Positions 34,652 through 47,404 of a stretch of 64,000 nt of DNA are shown here, piece after piece; position 1 is the stretch's first letter, and each line of letters opens with the position of its first letter. Origin of the DNA: Rhodocollybia butyracea (taxonomy: Eukaryota > Basidiomycota > Agaricomycetes > Agaricales > Omphalotaceae); the NCBI GenBank assembly GCA_015501585.1, contig JADNRY010000083.1:160982-224981 (forward strand), read 5' to 3'. The position numbers and the translations under genes were made by a program. Below the pieces are notes generated by a model that saw only the letters and a list, made by a program, of their open reading frames with translations, had not been told where the DNA came from and made no database searches.

Positions 34652-37299
34652 ATGTCTCAAAACAACGTCCAAAAGCTCACGCTCAACCCATCCGACCTCG
34701 AACTAGCTCAATTCTGCATAGCGGTACGCGAAAAGCTCGACTGGCAAACCAAGATCTTCGATGACAAGATAGCGCTGAAATGGGTGGTTGAAGCAGGAGT
34801 TGCTGTTCCAAACGCGCAGGTTCTGGAAGGAAGGGCTTTGGAGGCAGTTATGTAGGTGCTGTTAACATTTCTTAGTTAGCTATTCATATAACTTTTTGAT
34901 TGCTGACGTCTGTTGTGTGCTGCTTCACCAGTGACCTTCAGCGTTCAGCTTCAATGGTGAAAATGCTGGATTGCGATATCTTGTTGGATGCTCCTGCTCC
35001 TGGTACTTGTGCAGATAGCTCTCCTGAGCGTTTCGACATCAATACGGTCGATCACGAGTTGAGCAAAAGTTTGAAATACGCTCGAGGATCGAAATATGCG
35101 CTTCGGGAGCCTGAATTAAAATGAAACGGGCTAGGTATATTTGTTTCGGATAATCTGGTACCGCAGGCTCTTCATCAAGAGGTAAGTGAGGACTTGGGGA
35201 GACTTTCCATCTCCAGTCTTCGTAAATAACGCTACACTGGCTTTTTGTACAGTTCATACGCCAACTGGACGCTTTAGCAGCAAAGGAACCTCGAGACTTT
35301 CATCCCGGTTCATTTGGAAAGGTACGAATTACCCATTTTCGTTACAAGACCTTCGCGAAGTATTAAAATTGGCTATGTATGTAGGTTCAAAATTTGATAC
35401 ATCCCTCGCTTTGTAAGTTCTCTTTTGCCCATCATGGTTGGACGCTATTTAGCTAGAGTCTTGTCAGTTCCCTATATCGCGGGGACCACTCCTGTCTCCT
35501 CATTGGACGTCAAGCTTCCACCTGTTGAATCGGACAACAAATTCGAGACCTATCTCTACTATACTAACTTCCATAGCTCATACCCAGAAAACATGATATC
35601 CTCATATGCTTGGATACCATCCGTGTTCAGCATATTGCCGGATGGGAAAGATGCCCATCTCGATTCGTACATCAACGGGCTGGGCACGCGTGAACAATAT
35701 CCTGGGTTATTCAGAGTAATTGAAAAGATGTTTTTGCTTTCGCTGCCTCACTTTGAAAGAACCCTGATGGAGAGTGCTAATTATCACACGCAAGATACAC
35801 CATCTGGTCTGGTTTTTCATGGTTTGTCCGAGATGCTTACTTCTGACAGGAGGTTTTTCATAGTCCAACGATGGTACGAATGTCGGCGATTTGCTCATAG
35901 TAAAAATACAACCCGGGATAACGTATCAAGACAGGAATGGACACAGTTGCTTCATGAGCATGAGCCCAAACGGGATGCGCAGAAATACAACGAGGAACGA
36001 ATAAAAGAAAAGCTTCAACAGGATATTAGACAAGAAGACTGCATCAAGGAAAAGTTCTATGACCTCGGGGATGAATTTGCAGCATCGGAAATGTACAAAG
36101 GGAAGAATATGAAAGTTATAATGAAGGTCTGTCTCCGTCTCTCCCCCAAGTCCGTTCTCAGTTTGTTTACTGAATTTGTTGCATCCAGGCGGCTAATTAT
36201 ATCCTCAAGCCTGGACAAGAATACGAAGGGTCGTGGCATATGGAGGGAATGGTATGTAACCAGCTTCTCTTTGCGTTATTACCATGTGTCACTGAAACTT
36301 ACCCCAGCCTCATGAGCGAATCGTAGCCTCCGTTATCTACTACTACGACACTGATGGTCCCATCCAAGACAAAGGCCTAAGCTTTCGTATGTTCCGTAAC
36401 TTTCCTTCTGAAGATCATGTCCAACAGGTTGGGTTTTTTTCTCCAAGTATCCTGCAGAGACATGTTTAGTAAATAGATTCGCGATAGGACTTTCTGGTTT
36501 ATCTCTCAGAGGAAAATGGAGATCAATTCATCGAAGAGGATTATCCTAGTGATTGGGAAATGGAAGTGCGGGATGGAAAACTGGCACCCGTCTCAACCGA
36601 CGCCATACCATTTTTTATTGAACTCGGTGCGGTACCGACAACAAATATCTGTTCAGACAGCAACAGTGGGATCGGAAGAATGCTTTCATTTCCCAACTGG
36701 CTCCAAGTGTGCCACATCTTCCTCTTGTCTTAGATTTTGCTATTCACGCGGGCGTCTTTCTCAGCATAAGGTCTCTCTAATCAGAAACAGCTCTAGTACT
36801 ACAGATCGTGTCGCGATCCGAAAAATTGCAAGTACTTTTTTTTTGAATTTTGTCTTAGATTCACAGATATACTGACCGCTTCGTCCCATCCCTACTTAGT
36901 TCTGTTTCTTCCTTGTTGACGACACGTTACTGGTGGATGATTCAGAAATCCTTTATCCTGGATTTGATCTCGGAGGCCTGGAAGACATGAATGTCCTAAC
37001 AACTTCTGAAGTTCCTATGCAAATGCGTAGATGCAATGAGCCTACGATGTTTTCTCTGATATCTATGATCTCTGCCCGTTTGACTGGGAGAGCTCTCCCT
37101 CCGGAGTTGCTTGATATCATTTGGAGCTATACATCCGAAGGAACATTGACAAGGGAAGAGGCAGAGATGCATCGGCTCAGGCTGATGAATGATAGGAAGG
37201 TTTCGCATCGAACGCCTAGGGTAAGTTTGGTTGATTTTTGATTCTAGTGTTTTTTTCTCAGTTCGATTATAGGACTATTACTCCTTGTGCGAGCACTAG
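34652..37299 (+). pseudogene. DUF4246 copy D, near-complete with one in-frame stop
   Basis: Exons: 34652-34851, 34932 to about 35181, 35253-35321, about 35388-35415, 35469-35806, 35864-36126, 36189-36251, 36308-36427, 36488-36706, 36765-36827, 36900-37220 and 37273-37299. They splice in phase from MSQNNVQKL to YSLCEH. The single defect is TGA at 35122-35124, where paralogues have a sense codon (ELK-stop-NGLG against ELEENGLG or ELRESGLG). Later motifs are intact: EYEGSWHMEGM, VIYYYD, HKV, RKI, CFFLVDD. The intron before the last large exon is GC-AG (36828-36899). A recently disabled gene fits best; a base-call error is possible because nothing else is broken. Confidence 0.8.
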
Positions 37300-37415
37300 C
37301 ACAAATGGAGTCGCGTCATACGCCCTATACGTTGTCAACGTAAATCTGTGTAGTATGTAACTTAACTAGAGTCTTCTGACAATTATAAGAAATACCAGAG
37401 ACATACATCTACTAG

Positions 37416-38253
37416 TTAGACAGACACAGGTGATTCCAATCCAGGACACAGTTTGAGTGCTTTCCTGTACCATTGTATCGCTTCCGTAGCATTATTCCCG
37501 TCTTCCAATCTCCCCGCTATCTCGTATGCAACTTTTCCTTTTGTCTCGTTGTCCAAACCCTCGCATGCCGCATCTAAATTGAAAGGTATCTCCCTAGAAA
37601 ACAATATATCTGTACGTAGGAGATATTTTTCTCCTCCTTGTAAGGTCTCCCCGTCATGGAATAACGAGTCACGGAATATGGCTGCTGAGCCTTTGACAGG
37701 GTGGATTTTGGCCAGAACGGGAAAAGCCCCATCGGCTGCTGCTGAAGCAGACAAGACTCGTGTTGAGCCTCCGTCTTGCAGAGAAACAGAATTGAGGTAG
37801 ATGTTTACTGTCATAAAACTCTGGGAGTCGACCGACGCAAGTCTACGACCATCAACGTGGGGCTCAAATCCGGAACCTTTAAGTTGAGAAGAACGCCGTG
37901 CTTGAGTCATCATGTCTTCCTACCATGACAAGGATAATATGCTTACCAGGAACATATCGACAGAATCTGAATCTGCTATTGCATCCAGAAGCTAACCACC
38001 TACACCCATCTTTGTCAACGATACTAGTAGTACCGTAGAATGGCTTGAGGCGTTTCCAGATCAAGTTGGACAGATCATCATCATCGAATATACATCTCAA
38101 TCTTTTCGTGAGTGTAAGATCATGCGGAACCATATCCGCGGAGTAACCCTGTATAATCTTGTCACACTCGGAAGCTGTGAAAAGGTCGGATATGATGTGG
38201 ACAAAGTTTTCATCTGATTGGTTAGGCAGTGCGAGATGTGAAAGGAATGGCAT
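37416..38253 (-). CDS. Prolyl-4-hydroxylase-like Fe(II)/2OG oxygenase
   Basis: Two exons (38253-37947, 37876-37416) separated by a 70-nt GT-AG intron give 255 residues from MPFLSHLAL. The catalytic core is clear: FRFCRYVPG then FEPHVDG (HxD iron ligands), a hydrophobic strand FMTVNIYLN, and LFHDGETL with the distal His. EKYLLRTDILF supplies the 2-oxoglutarate Arg. This is the P4H-type arrangement seen in small fungal oxygenases. The C-terminus (AIQWYRKALKLCP) resembles one TPR helix pair. No signal peptide is visible, so it is probably cytosolic or nuclear. It converges on DUF4246 copy D, 116 bp away. Substrate unknown. Confidence 0.85.
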
Positions 38254-38728
38254 GATATGATGGGCGCGAAAGTAGCTATCTGTGTCTCAGCGGTACCACT
38301 TTTATACACGCACGTTGAGTCATTTAATGCGGTTCATGGATCATAGCTGTGGCAGAGGCTTCACTTGCTATTGCTACATAATGCGGTTCATGGATCATAG
38401 TTGCAATGCAAAAACTTGATTTCACTCCACTCGCCACAGACATAAACCATTAACCGTTAATGCTGGAAGACTCAAGCCAAGGTATCCCATGAACCGGAGG
38501 GACCGGAATGCGGCGTATTCTACGTCGACGGGTACGATAATTCTCGGTACTGGCTTCCAACGAGTGACTCTTTGACATTTAGAGTAGACAACACAGTACA
38601 ACACTGTAACGGAAGGGCTGTGGATGTCTATGACAACTTAACCGTCCTTCAACCAGGGCTATGAAAATGCAACTACGGGGAAAAATCTTGTTAATTTTAA
38701 TTTCTCTTCGATTGCCGGACGAAGGAGG

Positions 38729-39541
38729 CTAGAGCTTTGACAGAACTACATCAGCACCGGAGACGGTGACAGCGCCTGGTGCAGGCTCGACCTGTAAAAC
38801 AAAGGTTCACTTTAACACCTCAATTATGTCTCGGCAGACAGCACAAACCCCAAGGTATTTGACGACAAGGTCATCAAGGATTAAGGCAAAACGCGCAATA
38901 CGCACGCCCAGTCCCCTGGCAGAAAGGTCAGCGATGAGCCCGACCTGTTTAGCCCATTCCACATTAGGGTCGGAGAGAGTGAGGATCTGAATGGATCATG
39001 AACATAGCATCAGAGGGTAGTCTCAGCAGAGCAGAGCTCACTTTATCTTTCAAGCCCTCGAATCGTCCCCATCCGCTCATCACGAAAGGATCATTGGCAC
39101 CAACGACGGCGATAACATCAACTCCTTTGGCTTTGAGTTCATCATGTTTTGAAATGTAAGGGGGAAGGTGGTTGACATGACAAGTAGGCTGATAGAAGAT
39201 GTTGAGAGTGTGACAATAGCAAGCGACAAAAGATATTGCACTTACGGTGAAAGCACCGGGAACTCCAAAAAGAACAACTTTTTTCCCCTTCCATTCCTTT
39301 CTTATGCTGAGTTTTGTCGCTGCAGAGCAATTTTCAATCCTTGGCATGCATAAGTCCCCTGTTATATATACTTACGGACACCACAGGCAGCCTAGATATA
39401 AGTGATCAAATAAGAGAGTAAGTAGGATTGTCGATTATCAATAAAAGAGAGGCTAACATGACTGTCAAGTTCTGGGGTGTAGGGCACATAAGTAAAGGTT
39501 CCATCCGCGATAGTGTCGCCGATTTCAATAGTGGGTGTCAT
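38729..39541 (-). CDS. Type II (Prx5-like) peroxiredoxin
   Basis: Six exons (39541-39458, 39391-39376, 39319-39246, 39188-39042, 38986-38849, 38791-38729) join in phase to 173 residues. The second exon is only 16 nt. The sequence shows the redoxin fold: VVLFGVPGAFT, then PTCHVNHLPPY with the peroxidatic Cys in PTC. GVDVIAVVGANDPFVMSGWG and the C-terminal VEPAPGAVTVSGADVVLSKL follow. This family reduces hydrogen peroxide and organic peroxides using thioredoxin or glutathione. The length matches the family, and no targeting peptide is obvious. All residues expected for activity are present; it is one of the intact single-copy genes. Confidence 0.93.
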
Positions 39542-39716
39542 AGTGGATTCAAACACGGATGGGAGAACGAACGAGAGACGTGTGAGAGCGTACGGCAAGT
39601 AACATAACCCACGGGGAAGAAGGACCGAGGTAGTAAGATCATGTGAGAGTCTATCTCGCGTTCGATTGCGACAGTTTATAGCCAAGGTTTAACTTCAAGG
39701 GAGTCATACATATACA

Positions 39717-42324
39717 CTATTCTGTGATAACATGCATTTCAGCCGAGTAGATATGATTCCTCCTTCCCGGAAACCTGATAAAGAAAATTTCATTGAGCTA
39801 GTGCCATTTGGTTATTCATCAGCTATATTTACCTTGCTTTAGGGTGTAGAGCGATAACATCACCTTTTCTAGCCTCCTATTTAGTTCAATGAGTAATCTT
39901 GTTAATATCGTCCAACTTCTGACTTACTTTGATAAAGGGATTCCGCCAATCCAGGTTGACACGGTGTACCCGAGGAGTTGGATCAGCGAACGGCAGGCGG
40001 ATGATCTCGTATCGAGTGTCTTCAACCATAAAACCTCGTGGCCGGTCCTTCAGGGCTTCTTTCAGATTTACCTGCGCTTGTTTACCATTCTCTCCTTCCC
40101 GTAATAGGGCGAGCTCAATCCATGTCCAAGTACCCTCCCATCTACGAATCGCTACGTAAGCTTAGCGTAAGTCTCGATTCTGAAATCAAGCAAAGAACAG
40201 ACAGGGATTTTCCCCTTGGTCATGGCAATTGACCTCGATGCACAATTGTCGTAGCGGGTGCTCGTGGATACCCTGTAAAGGCGCGGATGCGACGTAATAT
40301 CGGTGATCCTCCTCCTTGAATATTGCAGGGGTTGTGCAAGTATAAGGAGTGACCCTCCATTGATTGATCTTTAGCAAGCCAGTGAGTTCTGCAGTATTAG
40401 GGCCAGATGCGGATGGTAACGGGGCGAATAAATCTGATATTTGGTAATGTGGACTTTGCTCTGTGAATTGCTCAGCGATATCTGAGATTGTGGGCGGATC
40501 GACGGATCAACTGTCGTGCATTTCTCTGCGATGGAGGATAGCACAGGAAAGTTTGCAGAGGGACGCCGTTTGTGGATGATATTTATGAGTTCTGTAATTA
40601 TTTTTCCGAGCGAGAATATATCTGTTTGAGTATTTGGCGACATTTCAGGGTTCTCGAGCAGTTCTGGGGCGGTCCACTGGCGCAGGCTTGGCTCCAATGC
40701 GAGACGCTGGTGCTCGGGGATCCTTAGATGGCCAAGGCCAAGGCCTATGGACCCAATGAGGACGTTCCCACTATTAATATCTATGTTAGCCTGCGAACCG
40801 GTTCAGATAGCAACCTTTGGGAATGAGAACAGAAAAGGAACAAACTGGTCGTAGACCGCCGTGGATAACTGGAGGAACACGAGTGTGTAAATACTCGAGT
40901 GCGCGCACCAGCTCATAAGTCTGCCTGGGTTTTAGCGAGAAAGGAATAGACATAATGAAAGTAGGGCTGACCAGGCGTCGAATAATTGGTCTGTCTGTCA
41001 CCGTGACATATTCAGATATGCTGAGATGCGAAGGTTGAACCAAAATAAAAGGAGGATTGTCGACGGTTGACGCTCCAACGAATCCTATGATGCAGATATC
41101 AGATGCAGGCAGTAGCAAATCAACTTAATCATACCTTGAATTCGATGACTTCGTAGATTCTTCCATGCCTATCTTCCCATCATTATCGGGCATCGTGTGC
41201 ATACAGAGACCAAGGTCTTACCTTTACAAATCGAAGCGTTGTATCTACATCTTTCATCTCTATGATTCCAACCGACTTCCCCAACCATCTCCCAGCTCTG
41301 ATGAACGAAGCCTGATCAGGTCCTAACAAAAACCCTCTCTCCACTTCCAGTCCCGTGACAGTCCACGACTTGATTTGCACTTGCTCGGCTGATCTCTGCT
41401 CAGTCAAGCGGGCAATTCCAGCTCGGAGGAACTTCAACTCTTGATCTTTCAACTGGATCATACCAGTCTCATGTCGTTCAAGCAGCGCTGTCATACCCGT
41501 CACTGTTATTGTGGAATCCACATTGATAGTTTCGAGAGCAGTATCAAGCATGTTCGGCGTTCCAGCTGACAACGAAGATACGGCTTCGTGTATCATAGCG
41601 AGCTGCTCTTGTTGGTCTTCCAGTCGTGCAGCTTGGAGCTGCTCAGCAGAGATTCGGTTGTTGTTAGAATCATTGGCAAGATTCCATAGGTCATCAAGCT
41701 TTTGGTTCGCTAAGACTAGGGCAGAGTTCTACGTGAAGAGGCATTCAGCCAACAAACAAGAAGTAGAATTGACAGGGACCTGAAATGCCAGGCAGGAAGA
41801 CCACAAGTTTCGCTCAAGCTCCTCGATGGTCAACCTGATATCACTGGACTGAATCATTGCCTTGAGAATGTTCTTATCCCTTAGAGAGATAGCAAAGTCC
41901 CTGATCCTCTCCAGATTACTATCAGGACAATCAGCCTAGTTTACGTTGATCGAACACATGAACGCACGCAACCAAAGTCTCTACGCTTCTCTGAAGTGTC
42001 TCGTCTGCAAAATTCTGAGGAACTTTGAGAGATCCCAAGATATCGCAGGTACGAGAGAAGAGAAGTTTTAACTGATTTTCGTTATCTCGAGCCTAAGGAA
42101 AGTAGCTGAGAAGGTAATATAGTATCAATTGCAATAGTTATTACTCACCTGTTGGACAGCGGTAAGCACCTCCTCGAGAGCAGAAATAACAACAGGGCCT
42201 ATAGGGTCAGGAATCGCATTGAGGACCTGTATTATATCGATTACGTTGGATTTTGAGGGTACTAGAAATAATTCACAGGTAAAACGACGTTAAAGCATTG
42301 CAAAACGTTCACAGAGCGGTTCAT
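39717..42324 (-). CDS. MLKL-like helical domain plus pseudokinase protein, copy 1 (one frameshift)
   Basis: Starts MNRSVNVLQCFNVVLP at 42324 and ends HIYSAEMHVITE at 39717, with about ten introns. The first ~170 residues are predicted helical (ISALEEVLTAVQQ, LERIRDFAISLRDKNILK, LTIEELERNLWSSC), recalling the MLKL/HeLo-type four-helix bundle of basidiomycete proteins. A helical linker leads to a kinase-like domain. The beta-3 Lys position reads GIIEM, the catalytic loop is HGGLRP (Asp lost), and SIGLGL replaces DFG; TAPELL and TDIFSLG remain. It should therefore be a pseudokinase. A C-terminal beta-rich domain follows (WTWIELALLREG, ARKGDVIALHPKAR). One base is lost near 40492 (CGCCCACAATC against CGCCCAACAATC). 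The MLKL link is inferred from layout. Confidence 0.65.
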
Positions 42325-44084
42325 GTTTAGGGTTCGTACATCTGCTCGAGTCCCTTGTCCGAGCGAACTTAAATACTAAGAGCCGTCCGTCAATGAATAC
42401 TTTTCTTGGATGACGAGCTGTGGAACCGTGGAGACCTTCAGCGCTCAAATTTCATTCTAAGCGAAGTGGTCAACCGTGGCCAGCATGACTGCACAGAAGA
42501 TTCAGCGGGGCGCGACGAGCTCAGGAGACATTAGTACTGAAGAATAACCGTTTCGGGTTCAGACATTGAACATGAAGATTGACTGATTTTGGCTGGCCGG
42601 AGGCAACGTAGGTCATGTTTACATAAGCATCGCTTTTGATATACGTAATGTACCAGTCTAATTAGCGATCTTCGAGCCGCAAACTTGTTGGCAGTTGGAG
42701 CCTATTGGAGCTCTGGAGCTTGATGAGAAAGCAGCCGAAATCGAAGACCTCGAGTTCCACCCAAATTGATATCCGTCCTGACGAAGTGATCGAAATGCTA
42801 CAGTAAGAAGCTCATGGTTGACAACTACAAGACCCTTCTTTCCCTTTTGCCAGAGTTGGGATTCTTAATCAGCCAGTGCCAGTGTTGTGCCATTGACCGC
42901 AGCTTGACGGCGCAGAAATTTGGGATGATTGTCTGTTGGCAACTGTCCTACTTATGTCGCTCGGAAGGTTATGCTCAAAAATCCATATGGCGGCAGTTTA
43001 AATTTAGCTGTCAGCTTCGGTTTACATCTTGGTGACAACTTTTAGGCCGTGATCAAAGCGAATAGCTCTAAGTATACATAAAATGGCACAAGTAATTTAA
43101 AAAACTTAAAGCTGCAAGTAGCGCCAGCCCGATGGCTGCATCGCCACTAGTCCGCCCGCATGTCCGTGGTAGAACACCTCGGTATCTGTGCGGTATCCGT
43201 GGGATATGGAATAAAAAGAGTGACCCACAGGAATTACGTGCCTACGTACATGAGACTCCGTCCGGGACATACAACCATACCAAAACCATACAGTATATGG
43301 TATGCGCAAGTCAAAGACGTATTTGGCAGTAACAGCAAACAAGACAGCAAATTTCAGAGGTATCAATCGACCCAGAACAGTGGAAAGTTTAGCTCAGAGA
43401 ACAGCCCGAAAAGCAAATAGAAATGCGTGATTTGACGAAAGGATACATGAAACAGGAGTCGACGAGGAAGGAAGCGCATGGCTCTAGCATAAGTACTCGG
43501 TTCTTTGAAGTGCGTCGCATTGCCTCCGTAGGAACTTTGGAGTCTGCTCCGTATGAAGTCGGAAGAGGAGTTTATTACACTGGAGCTTGGCCCAAGTGGC
43601 CCAGCCTGTTCTTGGCCAAATTTCAAGCTTGAGTCCCATGCACCTCAGTCCGGCAGAGTTCAAGTTGCTCAAAACTCAAGCAGATATTATAACATGATAC
43701 AGTGGGAAGTACATAGAAACACCAGTAAATTATCACAAAGGGTCCTGATCATTGCGGTGCTAGCAATGATGGCCACAGTGAGCTGGACGAAGTTGAGGAC
43801 GATATCATACTAACACGACATTTTTTCCCATTTCCCCTCTCTGGACATGAATAATGCGTGCTGAGTCATTCAAGGTGTTCTTTCTATTCTTGCACAACGT
43901 CGGCCGCCATAATCCACGATAAGTAGAAGATGGGCAGATTGATTGATACACAATGATTAGTATGTGCCTGTCGGAAACTGCCGCTCAGTAACTCGATGGG
44001 CAATATCTAAATCAAAAAGTACAAGTATTTCAGAACTATCGTTTTCCAACGTCCTTGATATTGAACTCACCCAGTCACAATTTC
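42325..44084. other. Divergent intergenic region; part duplicated at 46090-47404
   Basis: Sequence from about 42950 on (AAAATCCATA...GGCGG, GGCAGTAACAGCAAA, ATCAATC...ACCCAG) recurs upstream of the second glycoprotein gene. This marks a tandem duplication that included the promoter. No gene is supported. Confidence 0.55.
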
Positions 44085-45850
44085 ATGATGCAGCAGTCTC
44101 CCACTGTTATTGTGGATAACGCAAAGTTTAACATTTCTGGTCCCTGGTCTGTTCTCAACAATGGAGCGGAGTATACTGGTTACAAGGACACGTCATTGAG
44201 CACTCCTGTCAACTTTTCGAGTACAAACCCCTGCATGATTTACTTGAACTTCACGGGTGAGTCATCCTTACCCTTACTGTGAGCTCTAAGTTTACAATGC
44301 CTGATTGGAACTGGCCCCGTTTTACTTAGGTCTGTCTGCATCAATTATGGGAGCCTCTGAACCAGGTTCTGTGCTCGTCGATGGGAAGCATATTGCCTCA
44401 TTTTTTAGCGTTGTGCTGGATGGGGGCACTCCTCTTCAAATTAATGTCTCGGATGTCTGGGATGGCATTATCTACGAGACACCATCACTATCAGAAGGGT
44501 TTCACCTTCTTGAGATGAACCTCAGCTCCCCATTGAATGATTTATACCTTGATTATGCTCTAATCAACCCAGGGCCCAGCACTCCTTTGGTCAACATCTC
44601 TGATGCCAGTTACCAGGCACTTTTTGTCAACTATACTGATCCCACAATTGTCTACAAAGGCCAATGGAATGACTCTAGTGGATTGCCATTCAAGACCACT
44701 TTTAACAGCGGTGCAACAATACAATTTCCTTTGCCAGGTAAAGATTTTCAAAATATGCTGCCACAATGTTAATGAGAATTTACTTCCTTTTCATTAGGAT
44801 ATAATGTCACTCTCCTAGGACACATTACCCCAGGTTTGCTTTTTGATGAGTTTCAACTAGGCAACACTACTCTGAATGTCACAATTGATGACCGCCTCCC
44901 AGTTACATACACCGTGAGCGGCCCCATGGATGATTCAGTAGAGTTCGTTGAATCCACCTTATACATTGAATACTTGACGGCCCAAGAAGAGGTCGATTTC
45001 CAAATCCACAACATTACCGTGGAGGTGATAGAGCTCTCCAGTTTACCTTTTATCTTCCGAGGATTTACCTATATCAGTTTTTTTGATACCCTGAAGGACA
45101 TGCCTAACTTGACGGAACCAGCGTTCCCTTCCCCCATGTCTTCTCATACGATGGCTTCTCATACGATGCCTACTGGGAGACTTAGTGGAACAATTATTGG
45201 GTCTCTTATGGGGGTTGGATTGGCTCTCTTAATCATTCTTATGATAAAGAGAAGGAAGCACAGAGAAAGACAGGATTTGACCTATTGTGGTATTCCAGGT
45301 AAGCTTTGACCTGTATGATTTTCCACCGCTTGTTTCCAACTGATTATATGACCACAGAACCGAATATGATGATGTCACTCAGTTCTGCCAAAGGGAACAC
45401 TTCCAACCCATTATTGAGGAAGTATGTTGGACCAGTTTTGAATCGTGCTTCGGACATGCAGGTTCAAAAACCAAAAGCAGCAGTACTAGTACTAGCATCG
45501 CCACAAGTGGCACCACTACCATCTCTATTACATGAAAATATCGCGGAGGAAGATACCACGGAGGGAGCCGTCCAACTGGAGCCTTTAGCATCCAGCGGGC
45601 CAGATATCTCATTGCCACTTCCTCAGCCGGAGAGCCTGTTGGAGCTAATATACAGAGTAAATGATCAAGTAGATGCAATGGGCCAGGATGTTTCTACAGC
45701 AGAGGCTACGGCCGATAACTTCAGAGCACAGCATAATAACCGGGGGTCGATACTAGAACCAGAGCAGCTGTTGGGGTTAATAGAGAGATTGAAGGATCGA
45801 GTGCATGCGATAGAAAGACCTCCGCCCTATGCACGCTCGGACTGATCACT
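42660..45850. repeat. Tandem duplication with membrane-glycoprotein gene, left copy (partner 46090-49190)
   Basis: Coding parts match closely exon by exon and the upstream 1.3 kb matches in patches, both in direct orientation. Confidence 0.75.
44085..45845 (+). CDS. Single-pass membrane glycoprotein with PPPY tail, copy 1
   Basis: Four exons (44085-44256, 44330-44737, 44798-45298, 45358-45845) join in phase to 522 residues starting MMQQSPTVIVDN. The ectodomain (about residues 1-320) is beta-rich with roughly a dozen N-x-S/T sites and duplicated halves (FNISGPWSVLNNG; IVYKGQWNDSSG), like galactose-binding-type jelly rolls. A Ser/Thr/Pro stalk leads to one membrane helix (about 323-343, GTIIGSLMGVGLALLIILMI) and a KRRKHRER stop-transfer. 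The ~180-residue tail ends ERPPPYARSD, a PPxY motif that can bind WW domains. No cleavable signal peptide is visible at this start. This layout is a large uncharacterised Agaricomycete family. Intact. Confidence 0.82.
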
Positions 45851-47404
45851 AGGATGTTGTAGCCTCTGGTCGATCACTATTTTTGAAAAGGTGGCTGACG
45901 GGTTGGTTTTGGGTCGGTGAGAACGTGGTGGAAATTTTCACTAAATTGATCCATATGGATGGAACGGAGTAAGTGGGGCGGGGGCTATTTACTGTCTTGA
46001 CACTTCCATATCCGAGTTTTGGTCTGGCCTCCAGTGGCCTCAAACATCACTATTTCAGGAAAGGAAAATAGGCTTATTATCATAATTTTAATAATTGGTG
46101 CTCATTGAGAAAGCAGCTGAGAGTTGCAACTTCTGGTTCCGTGCAAAATTACATCCGTCAGCCCTCCCTGTACGAAATTCTTACTCCACCATTATATTCA
46201 GTAACTGCCACTTGGCGACTCGGAAATCTGGTGTCTGTTGGAAACTTGAACTGTCCAATGCCTAGAAGTTTATGCCCAAAAAATCCATACTAAGGCGGTA
46301 GTTTTCGTGCAAAATCTAGCAGTCAAACTTCGATGTTACATCTTATAAGCATAGCCCCAAGTGTACATAGCTTATAGGATTGATCAAATATCGTCAAGCC
46401 ATGGGATGTGTAGTAATTTGTAAAACATCAGGTTCTTCGGCGCATATATTAGTAAACTTTAGTCGGCCAGTAAATATAGTCCATCAAAGCCGAGGAGCGC
46501 TGAGCTGCAGTATTTTTAGCTTGGTAGTGACAGATCCAGGGTAACAAAACTGTGACAAAGACAGGAACCAAACTAAGTAAGCCACAAATCTGGAACATAC
46601 AATCACCATTTTACTTGTCTGATATGCATAAGGTGTCAAACATGAACTTCTATCTGGCAGTAACAGCAAATACCTCAGAGATATCAATCTACCCAGCACA
46701 CCTTTGATCCCGATCCGAAGCTTTGTGTGATTTATTTGCTGGTAGAAGCAAGGTAGAAGTCGTGGTAGAAATTCAGGAGCACGCGGGGCATTGTCGAGGA
46801 ACAAATACTACCATTCCTGTCAATTACGACCCATTCTTTTAGCTGTGTTGTATTGCCTCCGCAAAAACTTCAGAGTCTGGTCATTTATATATCATCAGTG
46901 TTTCATCATGAGCCTGCATCATGAGCCTGCCTACGGGAGAGCGAGTGGCTCACTCGACTTTTGGCGAGCCTCGTGCACCTAAGTCCAGTCGAGTTGCTGA
47001 AAATTTGATAGACATGGTACCCTAGGAAGTGCGCTGAAGGGCTAACGACTTATCACAAGAACGCCGGTTTTAATTTCAGTGGCCATTGGGTACCGGGGCG
47101 GAGATGTCAATAAGCTGAACGTCAAGGGAAATACCTATACCGACACGATACACTGGCATTCCATTGCCCATTTGAAGACATAAGTAATCCGTAGTGAGTA
47201 AAAAGGTACTATTTTTGCACAAAATCTGCCGTTACTATCCACGATAACTTGAAGTACAAGATGGATAGATTGATTGATACAAAATGGAAAGTGCTTGTCG
47301 GTAACTGCCGCTTGACTTGATGAGCAACATCTAAGTAGCAGTATTTCAGAGCTAGTGTTCTCACAACGTTCTTGATATCAGTCTCACCCACTCACAATTT
47401 CACG
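45846..47404. other. Intergenic region between the two glycoprotein genes
   Basis: Mostly a diverged duplicate of the region upstream of copy 1 (see 42325-44084). It should hold the copy 2 promoter. No open frame is supported. Confidence 0.5.
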
